Positions 7,306 to 13,859 of a DNA stretch of 18,456 bases are shown in pieces (position 1 is the first letter of the stretch; every line of letters starts with the position of its first letter). Below the pieces are notes generated by a model. It searched no databases. It was not told where the DNA came from and was given only the letters and a program-made list of their open reading frames with translations. The stretch is from the NCBI GenBank assembly GCA_023259925.1, contig JALRDS010000079.1, positions 1 through 18,456 on the forward strand. Direction: 5' to 3'. This DNA comes from Candidatus Saccharimonadia bacterium. Lineage in GTDB: Bacteria > Patescibacteriota > Saccharimonadia > Saccharimonadales > Saccharimonadaceae. The position numbers and the translations under genes are program-made.

Positions 7306-8202
7306 ATGACATACCAATCAAAACCGGTAACAAAAGCAGTTATAGCGGCAGCTGGATTTGGAACACGATTCTTACCCCAAACCAAGGCAATGCCCAAAGA
7401 AATGCTACCACTGGTAGACAAACCAATTATTCAATACGTTGTTGAAGAATTAGTTGAGGCGGGTATCAAAGACATTATTATAGTGGGAAGCAGTAATAAG
7501 CGCGCTATTGAGGATCACTTTGATTTGCCGAGTGAAGAGCTGCTCACGAATCTGCGATCGGGTGGTGAAAAAAAGAAACCATATATAGAGCAAGTTGAGG
7601 CTATTGCTAATCTCGCAAACTTTATATATATTCGACAAAAAGGGCCATACGGCAACGCAACACCCTTACTCAGTGCAGCACATCTTGTGGGTGATGAACC
7701 GTTTATATACACGTTCGCCGACGACTTTTTTACACCAGAGGCAAACTCAACGAAGCAAATCATTAACGTCTACAATCAAACTGGTGGGGGCGTGTTTGCA
7801 TGTAAGCAAGTGAAAGACGATAAGGAATATTCGATGTATGGGTTCGCTTCCGGTGACTCGATTGGCGATGGTCTGATTAAAATGGAAAAGGTTGTAGAAA
7901 AGCCAGGTAAAGATAACGCACCATCTGCACTCGCAAGCGTCTCGACGTATCTACTGCCGGGTAGAATTCTAGAATACATCGAGGCTGGAAGTTCAGTTCA
8001 TAGCGACGGTGAGTTTACTTTTCAGCCGTTCGTACAAGCTATGATGGATGACGGCTATGCGTTTTACGCTAAGCAAATAACAGACGCAGATTTTTATGAC
8101 ACTGGTAATCCGTTAGAGTATTTAAAAACAACGATAGACTTTGGATTGAAGAATCCTGAGTTCGGTGACGAATTAGCCAAGTACCTACGAAACCGTTTGT
8201 AG
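7306..8202 (+). CDS. galU: UTP-glucose-1-phosphate uridylyltransferase
   Basis: GalU makes UDP-glucose from UTP and glucose-1-phosphate, supplying cell-surface polysaccharide and glycolipid synthesis. The 298-residue length is typical. The nucleotide-binding signature AAGFGTRFLPQTKAMPKEML runs over residues 14-33, followed by LVDKPIIQYVVEELVEAGI. The metal-binding acidic pair is in TFADDFF (Asp139/Asp140), and KVVEKPG and GEFTFQPFVQAMM are further family blocks. It has the clearest Shine-Dalgarno sequence in the window, AAGGGAG at 7291-7297, eight bases before the ATG and overlapping the NUDIX stop. It therefore looks like an internal operon gene rather than the head of a transcript. Confidence 0.96.
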   Translation: MTYQSKPVTKAVIAAAGFGTRFLPQTKAMPKEMLPLVDKPIIQYVVEELVEAGIKDIIIVGSSNKRAIEDHFDLPSEELLTNLRSGGEKKKPYIEQVEAIANLANFIYIRQKGPYGNATPLLSAAHLVGDEPFIYTFADDFFTPEANSTKQIINVYNQTGGGVFACKQVKDDKEYSMYGFASGDSIGDGLIKMEKVVEKPGKDNAPSALASVSTYLLPGRILEYIEAGSSVHSDGEFTFQPFVQAMMDDGYAFYAKQITDADFYDTGNPLEYLKTTIDFGLKNPEFGDELAKYLRNRL

Positions 8203-8234
8203 CATCTGTTACTACTATTTGATACCATGGAGAT

Positions 8235-8483
8235 ATGACAGCCATGGAAATTTTAGTAGTAATTCTTTCAATATTTTTAGCAGTGTTCTTAGCAATCGGA
8301 ATTGTCTTAGCAGTTTTACTCATACGTGTAACTAGCCAAATCAAGCGGGTTACTACGAGTGCTGAGCGTACTATCGATACGGTTGAACGAACTATGACCG
8401 GAGTTAACAAGGTGGTTACGCCAAGCCTTGTCGCACGCTTTGTGATGGATCAAGTGAGCAAAAAACGAAAGGGGAAAAAGTAA
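8235..8483 (+). CDS. Small membrane-anchored protein, DUF948-like
   Basis: An 82-residue protein: one long N-terminal membrane helix (about 5-30, rich in Ile, Leu, Val and Ala), then a helical segment of repeated Thr/Arg/Val heptads (RVTTSAERTIDTVERTMTGV) and a strongly basic C-terminus (KKRKGKK). This layout resembles DUF948-type proteins, which are often found beside YtxH genes as here. The start is ambiguous: ATG at 8235 has GGAG only two bases upstream, while the in-frame ATG at 8244 has it eleven bases upstream. It begins 32 bases after galU and ends two bases before the next gene, so it forms a unit with the two genes that follow. Its precise role is unknown. Confidence 0.75.
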   Translation: MTAMEILVVILSIFLAVFLAIGIVLAVLLIRVTSQIKRVTTSAERTIDTVERTMTGVNKVVTPSLVARFVMDQVSKKRKGKK

Positions 8484-8485
8484 TC

Positions 8486-8734
8486 ATGAAGAAAGGTGTA
8501 AACATAGCAATTGGAGCGATTACTGGAGCAGCGATTGGGGTAGTTGCAGGCATATTGACTGCACCGAAAAGCGGTAAGGAGACTCGAGGCGATTTAAAGA
8601 GTAAGGCTACAAAAGTAACTGATAGAATACAAGATTCTACACGCAAACTCAAGAAGAAATTCGAGAAGGTTTCTGGCAACTCTATCCATAATACAGAGGC
8701 ATCAATTGAAGATAACGATGCGAGTAATAAATAA
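8486..8734 (+). CDS. YtxH-domain protein
   Basis: The 82-residue product has the YtxH signature: an N-terminal glycine/alanine-rich hydrophobic segment (AIGAITGAAIGVVAGILTAP) followed at once by KSGKETRGDLKSKA and a charged amphipathic helix that probably forms a coiled coil. YtxH proteins are membrane-associated and in Firmicutes several are under general stress control; the molecular role is not known. AAGGGGA about ten bases upstream supports the ATG. The C-terminal third is polar and acidic (SIEDNDASNK). The stop overlaps the next start by one base, so the two are probably translated together. Confidence 0.85.
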   Translation: MKKGVNIAIGAITGAAIGVVAGILTAPKSGKETRGDLKSKATKVTDRIQDSTRKLKKKFEKVSGNSIHNTEASIEDNDASNK

Positions 8735-9027
8735 TGGAAAAGGTAAAAAAGTTTCTTAAGAAAATAAAACGCTCCCAGGCAGAATCTGCCGAAAGAAGCG
8801 CTAGGCGAACGCTCATTGAAGAATTGTTCTACGACTTTCATCGTTCAAGAGCCCAGGTGTATGTAATGAATCTAATACGAGGTATTATGTTCGGTGCTGG
8901 TAGCGTTATTGGCGGTACACTGGTAATTGCTTTACTAATTTGGGTATTATCGTTGCTTGCTAATGTAATTACACCGCTCGATGGTTTATTTAATGGCATT
9001 TCAAGCACCCTTGAAACAAGTGAATAA
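8734..9027 (+). CDS. Small membrane protein, DUF5665-like
   Basis: The 97-residue product starts with a basic amphipathic helix (KVKKFLKKIKRS), a charged middle (EELFYDFHRSRAQVY), and then NLIRGIMFGAGSVIGGTLVIA leading into a membrane segment of about 25 residues (ALLIWVLSLLANVI). The pattern NLIRGI-x2-GAGS-x-IGGT strongly resembles DUF5665 proteins, commonly encoded next to YtxH genes. It is the last gene before the 58-base gap to dnaE. The function is unknown; a role in the cell envelope is inferred from topology and neighbours only. Confidence 0.8.
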   Translation: MEKVKKFLKKIKRSQAESAERSARRTLIEELFYDFHRSRAQVYVMNLIRGIMFGAGSVIGGTLVIALLIWVLSLLANVITPLDGLFNGISSTLETSE

Positions 9028-9070
9028 TATTTTACATCGGTAGTAAGTAGCTGCTCCTCGTCGAATTCGC

Positions 9071-9076
9071 TATACT
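9071..9076 (+). promoter_or_regulatory. -10 promoter element of dnaE (leaderless type)
   Basis: TATACT with the shared octamer TATACTAG lies nine bases before the dnaE ATG at 9086. The predicted transcription start is about 9083, leaving two or three untranslated bases. The AGGTGA just downstream resembles a Shine-Dalgarno sequence but would not be fully within the transcript. No convincing -35 box is seen in the 58-base gap. Confidence 0.7.
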
Positions 9077-9085
9077 AGGTGATAT

Positions 9086-12000
9086 ATGGGGATTCAGCTT
9101 TCGGCGTCGGACTATGTTCACTTACATAATCACACGCATCATAGTTTGCTCGATGGACTTTCTAAAGTCGACGAGCTTGTGTCGATTGTAAAATCAATGG
9201 GTATGAACGCTTGTGCCATAACCGACCACGGCACAATGAGTGGTGCGATTGAATTCTACAAAGCCGCAAAAAAAGCAGACGTCACGCCAATCATTGGCAT
9301 TGAAGCGTACGTAGCTGCCCGCTCAAGGCACGACCGTGACCCTGCTAAAGATAAAGCTCGATACCACTTGATTTTACTAGCAATGAACGAGACTGGCTAT
9401 CAGAACCTAATGATGCTAAGCAGCAAGGCCAATCTAGAGGGAATGTACTATAAGCCAAGGATCGACCACGAACTACTCGAGCAATACAATGAAGGTATTA
9501 TTGCCCTAAGTGCTTGTGCAAGTGGTGAAGTTGGTGAGAGTCTGCGTATCGATAATTACGAAGAGGCAAAGCGAGTTGCCTCTTGGTATAAATCTATCTT
9601 CAAAGATCGTTATTATCTTGAATTGCAAGATCACGGCCACCCCGACCACGCACACGCCTGGGATGTACAGGTAAAGATTAACGGCTACCTCGAAAAGTTA
9701 TCACAAGAACTCGACATACCTTGCGTTGTAACGAGTGATGGTCACTATCTGGATCATGACGATCAAGACGCGCATGAAATTTTACTTTGTGTAGGAACGG
9801 GTGCGTATTTGAGTGATGAAAAGCGCATGAGCCTAAAAGACTTCGAGTTACATGTCACCGACCCTAAAGATATTATTGCGCGTTGGAATGATACTAACCC
9901 CGAAGCGGTAGCGAATACACGAAAAATTGCTGAGCGGTGTAGTCTTGATATTGAACTCGGCAAAATATTAATTCCAAAATACCCGACTCCAAATGGTGAA
10001 TCTGAAAAAGAATACCTTGATCAACTTGTATACCAGGGGATGGCTGTTCGCTACCACGATATCATTCCAGAAGACGCTACCCTCCTGTCAAATCAACAGA
10101 TTCGCGATATGCTATCTGACGCCGAACGTGATCGACTCGACATGGAGTTTGATGTGCTTGATCGGATGGGGTATAACGGATACTTTTTAATCGTGCAAGA
10201 CTTCATAAACTGGGGGAAATCTCAGGGTATTATTTTTGGCCCAGGGCGTGGATCCGCCGCAGGCTCTATTATTGCGTATGCACTCAACATTACCGATCTT
10301 GACCCACTGAAGTATGATTTACTGTTTGAACGATTCTTAAATCCGGATCGTATTTCAATGCCAGATATCGATATCGACATTCAAGATACCCGACGAAATG
10401 AAGTAATCCAATATTGTGCCGAGAAATACGGTAGTGAACGCGTAGCGAACATTGTAACATTTGGCAAAATGGCAGCACGTGCAGCAGTTCGTGATGTTGC
10501 ACGTGTACTTCAGGTGCCATATGCAGAGGCAGACCGCTTAAGTAAGATGATTCCGCCGCCCGTACAGGGTCGTCACATCCCCCTTGCGGTGAGTGTAAAA
10601 GAAGACGTAGATTTGAAAAAAGAATACGATTCAAATCCAACGGCCAAAGAGGTGTTTGACTATGCTATTCGCCTAGAGGGTACAATTCGTTCCCATGGTG
10701 TACACGCCGCTGGAGTCGTGATTGCTCCTGATGATATTGTGAAATATGCGCCACTTGAGATGGCCCAAAAGGGTGTGGTTGCTACGCAGTATCCAATGGG
10801 TCCGGTAGAAGAGCTTGGTCTGTTAAAGATGGACTTCTTAGGCCTAAGTAACTTAACGATTATTAACAACGCATTACGTATTATTAAAAAAGTATACGGC
10901 AATGACATTACACTGTCAGAAATTCCGCTTGAAGATGAAAAGACGTTTGAGCTATTTCAACGCGGCGACACAACAGGAGTATTCCAGCTGGAGTCTGCTG
11001 GGATGAAGCGCTACTTGCGCGAGCTGAAGCCAACGGTATTCGACGATATTATCGCCATGGTAGCACTGTATCGTCCTGGCCCGATGCAATTTATCGATAG
11101 CTTCATTAAACGTAAACACGGTGAAGAAGAGATAACTTATCTCCATGAGGGCATGGAATCTTCTCTTAGCAGCACCTACGGCATTTTAGTGTACCAAGAA
11201 CAGTTTATGCAGATTTCTAAAGAATGGTGTGGATTTACCGGAGGGCAGGCTGACACACTGCGTAAAGCGGTAGGAAAAAAGCAGATAGACTTAATGCGTA
11301 AGGTAAAGGTCGACTTCGTGCGGGGAGCCGTTGAGCATGGCGGTGCAAGCGAAAAAGTAGCCGAAACGTTTTGGGAGCAGCTTGAGGAGTTTGCAAATTA
11401 CTGTTTCAACAAGTCGCACGCAGCGTGTTACGGGCTAATTGCCTACTGGACGGCATATCTGAAAGCGCATTACCCAGATGCATTTATGGCCGCACTGATG
11501 ACAAGCGACCAGGATGATATCGAACGACTCGCGATTGAAATTACCGAATGTCGACATATGGGTATTACCGTATTGGCGCCCGACGTCAACGAATCGTTTG
11601 TGGAATTCGCCGTAGTGCCAAATGAAAGCACTATTCGTTTCGGTATGGCAGCTGTAAAGGGGGTTGGCGTAGGAGCTGTAGAGGAGATTCTGAGAGCTCG
11701 CAGCGAAGGTGCGTTTACGAGCATTGAAGATTTTGCCAAACGGGTATCAACCAACAAATTTAATAAGAAGGCGTGGGATTCGTTAATTAAATCGGGCGGC
11801 TTTGATAGTTTTGGCGACCGTTCAGACTTGTTATTTAACTTAGAAACGATCCAGGGATTTGCTTCAAAAACACAAAAAGATGCGTTAAGTGGACAAACGG
11901 ATCTATTTGGTGCGCTGGCCGACGGGGGCGGTGTTCAGCCAACTATGTCACTTCAAGCGGCACCTGTGAAGTATACCGAGCGAGAATACCTCACCTGGGA

Positions 12001-12742
12001 ACGAGAGTTACTGGGGCTTTATATTAGCGCCCACCCGCTTGATAATTACGATGCTTACTTTCAAGAACAAACAATTCCGCTGAATCAGTTAAAACCAGAT
12101 ATCGACGGCAAGAAGGTAACTATCGGTGGGATCGTATCGAGCGTACGGACGATTATTACCAAAGCAGGTTCTAAAATGGCATTTGTGGCAATTGAAGATA
12201 AGTCTGGTGAATCGGAAGTAATTGTATTTCCAAACTTATTTGCAGAGGTTGGCGCCAAGCTGACGCAAGATGCGGTGATACGGGCTGAAGGGAAGGTGAA
12301 TGCGCGTGATCGTGATGGCAACATGACGAGTGAGGTAAAGTTAATCGCCGACGAGGTGAACATAGTTACCGATAAAGAGCTCAGTGAATATGAATCTACA
12401 GGAAGAGCGATGCAAGCACCAAAGCCGCGCAGAGGTGGGCCAGTTAAGGTAACCAAAAAAGCTGCAGCTAAAGAGGAGACTAAGGCACCGCCTGTAGAAT
12501 ATGTACCTCATGTGCCGCTTGTACGGCAGTTGTTTGTGCATATCAAAAACCCAGATGACGCTGAAAGCTTAATGCAGCTAAAAACAATTTGCGGTAAGTT
12601 CCCAGGCTCGTCGGACATTGTGCTTGTTTTGGGGACTGAAAAAAAGTCAGCCATACGTTTACCATTCAAAGTTGAAGATAGCGATGATTTAGTTGGTCAG
12701 TTGGTGAAGCAACTCGGGGAAGACGCTGTGATAATCAAATAA
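9086..12742 (+). CDS. dnaE: DNA polymerase III alpha subunit (replicative polymerase)
   Basis: DnaE is the replicative C-family DNA polymerase. The 1218-residue protein has the standard order: PHP domain (about 9-290), palm/thumb/fingers with GRGSAAGSIIAYAL and the catalytic aspartates in MPDIDIDIQ (Asp427 and Asp429), SHGVHAAGVVIAPD, YRPGPMQFIDSFI and YGILVYQEQFM, helix-hairpin-helix, an OB fold near 1010-1090 (KKVTIGGIVSSVRTI, MAFVAIEDKSGESEVIVFPN), then a Lys/Ala/Pro-rich linker and a small C-terminal domain of about 85 residues. PHP metal-ligand candidates are retained: His14, His16, Asp47-His48, Glu73, His94 and the later SDGHYL. An active PHP exonuclease is therefore plausible; no separate proofreading subunit is in the window. 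The start follows a -10 box nine bases upstream. Confidence 0.97.
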   Translation: MGIQLSASDYVHLHNHTHHSLLDGLSKVDELVSIVKSMGMNACAITDHGTMSGAIEFYKAAKKADVTPIIGIEAYVAARSRHDRDPAKDKARYHLILLAMNETGYQNLMMLSSKANLEGMYYKPRIDHELLEQYNEGIIALSACASGEVGESLRIDNYEEAKRVASWYKSIFKDRYYLELQDHGHPDHAHAWDVQVKINGYLEKLSQELDIPCVVTSDGHYLDHDDQDAHEILLCVGTGAYLSDEKRMSLKDFELHVTDPKDIIARWNDTNPEAVANTRKIAERCSLDIELGKILIPKYPTPNGESEKEYLDQLVYQGMAVRYHDIIPEDATLLSNQQIRDMLSDAERDRLDMEFDVLDRMGYNGYFLIVQDFINWGKSQGIIFGPGRGSAAGSIIAYALNITDLDPLKYDLLFERFLNPDRISMPDIDIDIQDTRRNEVIQYCAEKYGSERVANIVTFGKMAARAAVRDVARVLQVPYAEADRLSKMIPPPVQGRHIPLAVSVKEDVDLKKEYDSNPTAKEVFDYAIRLEGTIRSHGVHAAGVVIAPDDIVKYAPLEMAQKGVVATQYPMGPVEELGLLKMDFLGLSNLTIINNALRIIKKVYGNDITLSEIPLEDEKTFELFQRGDTTGVFQLESAGMKRYLRELKPTVFDDIIAMVALYRPGPMQFIDSFIKRKHGEEEITYLHEGMESSLSSTYGILVYQEQFMQISKEWCGFTGGQADTLRKAVGKKQIDLMRKVKVDFVRGAVEHGGASEKVAETFWEQLEEFANYCFNKSHAACYGLIAYWTAYLKAHYPDAFMAALMTSDQDDIERLAIEITECRHMGITVLAPDVNESFVEFAVVPNESTIRFGMAAVKGVGVGAVEEILRARSEGAFTSIEDFAKRVSTNKFNKKAWDSLIKSGGFDSFGDRSDLLFNLETIQGFASKTQKDALSGQTDLFGALADGGGVQPTMSLQAAPVKYTEREYLTWERELLGLYISAHPLDNYDAYFQEQTIPLNQLKPDIDGKKVTIGGIVSSVRTIITKAGSKMAFVAIEDKSGESEVIVFPNLFAEVGAKLTQDAVIRAEGKVNARDRDGNMTSEVKLIADEVNIVTDKELSEYESTGRAMQAPKPRRGGPVKVTKKAAAKEETKAPPVEYVPHVPLVRQLFVHIKNPDDAESLMQLKTICGKFPGSSDIVLVLGTEKKSAIRLPFKVEDSDDLVGQLVKQLGEDAVIIK

Positions 12743-12743
12743 C

Positions 12744-12772
12744 TTGAAGCGGTTATGGTTACGGCGTATACT
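12744..12772 (+). promoter_or_regulatory. Promoter of the pilin gene (-35 TTGAAG, -10 TATACT)
   Basis: This is the only leaderless-type promoter here with a good -35 box: TTGAAG at 12744-12749, a 17-base spacer and TATACT at 12767-12772. The ATG at 12781 is eight bases after the -10 box, so the transcript should start about two bases before it or at it. The -35 box begins just after the dnaE stop codon. Confidence 0.75.
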
Positions 12773-12780
12773 GACGACAC

Positions 12781-13314
12781 ATGCGTTACCCGAAGCAAAA
12801 AGACATGAGATACGGATTTACAATCGTTGAGCTGTTGATAGTCATTGTGGTGATTGCAATTCTGGCTTCGATTTCAGTCGTTGCATACAATGGCATACAG
12901 GATCGTTCACGAAACAGTAAAGTTGCTGCAGACATTAGTCAAATTGTAAAAGCAGTCCAACTAGCTCGAACATCAAGAGATTTGGTACTGATAAATATCA
13001 CTGGGGTGGGCTGTACTCGCTGCACATGCCCATACTCTGTAGGCGACACTACTCCATACTCCCAGTTGCCCAAAACACACAACTGTTGGGTGGCATACAA
13101 CAACACGTTGACTGCTATATCTAACGCGTCCGGAGTTAACCTATCTGGATTACGAGATGGCGACCCATGGGGCTCTCCGTATCAGATCGATGAAAATGAA
13201 CTCGAGAATGGAAGTTGTGCGAACAGGGATGGGGTTTGGTCAACTGGGAAATCGGGATACTTCACGGGTGGCACCCAAATCAATGTCACGTATGTACCAT
13301 TCTATAGTTGCTGA
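12781..13314 (+). CDS. Type IV pilin / pseudopilin with six cysteines
   Basis: A 177-residue prepilin. The class III signal is a short basic leader (MRYPKQKDMRYG) cut by prepilin peptidase after Gly12, giving a mature N-terminal Phe13 with the conserved Glu at mature position 5 (Glu17), then a hydrophobic helix (about 13-36) for assembly. The C-terminal head contains GDPWGSPYQID, a type II pseudopilin/type IV pilin landmark. Six cysteines (78, 81, 83, 102, 146 and 177, the last being the terminal residue) suggest up to three disulfides outside the cell. The in-frame ATG at codon 9 could also start, but the -10 box eight bases before the first ATG favours the longer form. It converges on the methyltransferase gene with a six-base gap; an assembly ATPase lies about 550 bases downstream. 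Confidence 0.92.
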   Translation: MRYPKQKDMRYGFTIVELLIVIVVIAILASISVVAYNGIQDRSRNSKVAADISQIVKAVQLARTSRDLVLINITGVGCTRCTCPYSVGDTTPYSQLPKTHNCWVAYNNTLTAISNASGVNLSGLRDGDPWGSPYQIDENELENGSCANRDGVWSTGKSGYFTGGTQINVTYVPFYSC

Positions 13315-13320
13315 ATATTT

Positions 13321-13803
13321 TTATTCTGTCATTGAAAAAAGTGCTATGCCCGCAGCAACCGAGACATTAAATGACTCTTTTTTGCCTTTCATGGGTATTT
13401 CAACGATATGATTACAGCGCTTCAGTAACTCGCCTGGAATTCCCTCAACCTCCTCACCGAGTACTAGTACGAACGCATCAGGTGGTTCGAAATGAGCGAG
13501 TGAAATGCTTTTTTTATCTTGCTCTAAAGCCACTAGGGGTAGCGTATTACCATCTAACCATGTCAACAGGTTGTCATGTTGCTCGAATGGCACACTAGCG
13601 ATAGCGCCTAGCGAAGTTTTATCAATTTGTTTTGTAATTTTACTTGCAAGGTGCGGAAGACGTGTGTCACCATCAAGCTCTGGATATGGCGTATAGCCAG
13701 TGCAGACAATTTTAGACACCCCGAAGCCCTCGGCTGTGCGAAAGATAGATCCAACATTATGCGTGGAGCGTATATTGTGCAGAAGTAGGGTTATTTCGGG
13801 CAT
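13321..13803 (-). CDS. SpoU/TrmH-family RNA 2'-O-methyltransferase
   Basis: A compact 160-residue SPOUT-fold methyltransferase that transfers a methyl group from S-adenosylmethionine to a ribose 2'-OH in tRNA or rRNA. All three family motifs are present: motif 1 NVGSIFRTAEGFG (Asn16 to Gly28, with Arg22), motif 2 LVLGEEVEGI (about 113-121), and motif 3 EIPMKGKKESFNVSVAAGIA (about 135-154), which forms the knotted SAM pocket and includes the conserved Asn146. There is no N-terminal RNA-binding extension as in RlmB and no long C-terminal tail, so target RNA cannot be named. It is divergent from pilB with only 56 bases between, and its ATG is eight bases after its own -10 box. Confidence 0.93.
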   Translation of the reverse strand: MPEITLLLHNIRSTHNVGSIFRTAEGFGVSKIVCTGYTPYPELDGDTRLPHLASKITKQIDKTSLGAIASVPFEQHDNLLTWLDGNTLPLVALEQDKKSISLAHFEPPDAFVLVLGEEVEGIPGELLKRCNHIVEIPMKGKKESFNVSVAAGIALFSMTE

Positions 13804-13811
13804 TCTGTAAC

Positions 13812-13820
13812 AGTATAGCA
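13812..13820 (-). promoter_or_regulatory. Extended -10 promoter of the SpoU methyltransferase gene
   Basis: On the minus strand the sequence reads TGCTATACT, an extended -10 element whose TATACT (13812-13817) ends eight bases before the ATG (13803-13801). The predicted transcription start lies within about two bases of the start codon, so the message should be leaderless. No Shine-Dalgarno sequence is present between the box and the ATG. Confidence 0.7.
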
Positions 13821-13842
13821 GCTACATTATGCTTGTGCTTTC

Positions 13843-13851
13843 TGGTATAGT
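13843..13851 (+). promoter_or_regulatory. Extended -10 promoter of the PilB-like ATPase gene
   Basis: TGGTATAGT is an extended -10 element (TATAGT at 13846-13851), eight bases before the ATG at 13860. It is the only member of the set with G instead of C in the hexamer. It faces away from the methyltransferase promoter, with 28 bases between the two -10 hexamers, so their upstream polymerase contacts must overlap. Confidence 0.65.
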
Positions 13852-13859
13852 GATGATAC

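Noticed and set aside
8203..8234. Possible promoter between galU and the DUF948-like gene (TACTAT near 8213)
   Set aside because: It matches only four of six -10 positions, lacks a -35 or TGn, and does not fit the TATACT pattern of other unit heads. Read-through from upstream is simpler.
13307..13359. Inverted repeat GTTGCTG / CAGCAAC across the pilin-methyltransferase junction
   Set aside because: The loop is about 39 bases and no T tail follows the stem; the A/T runs between have no GC stem. It is not a convincing terminator.
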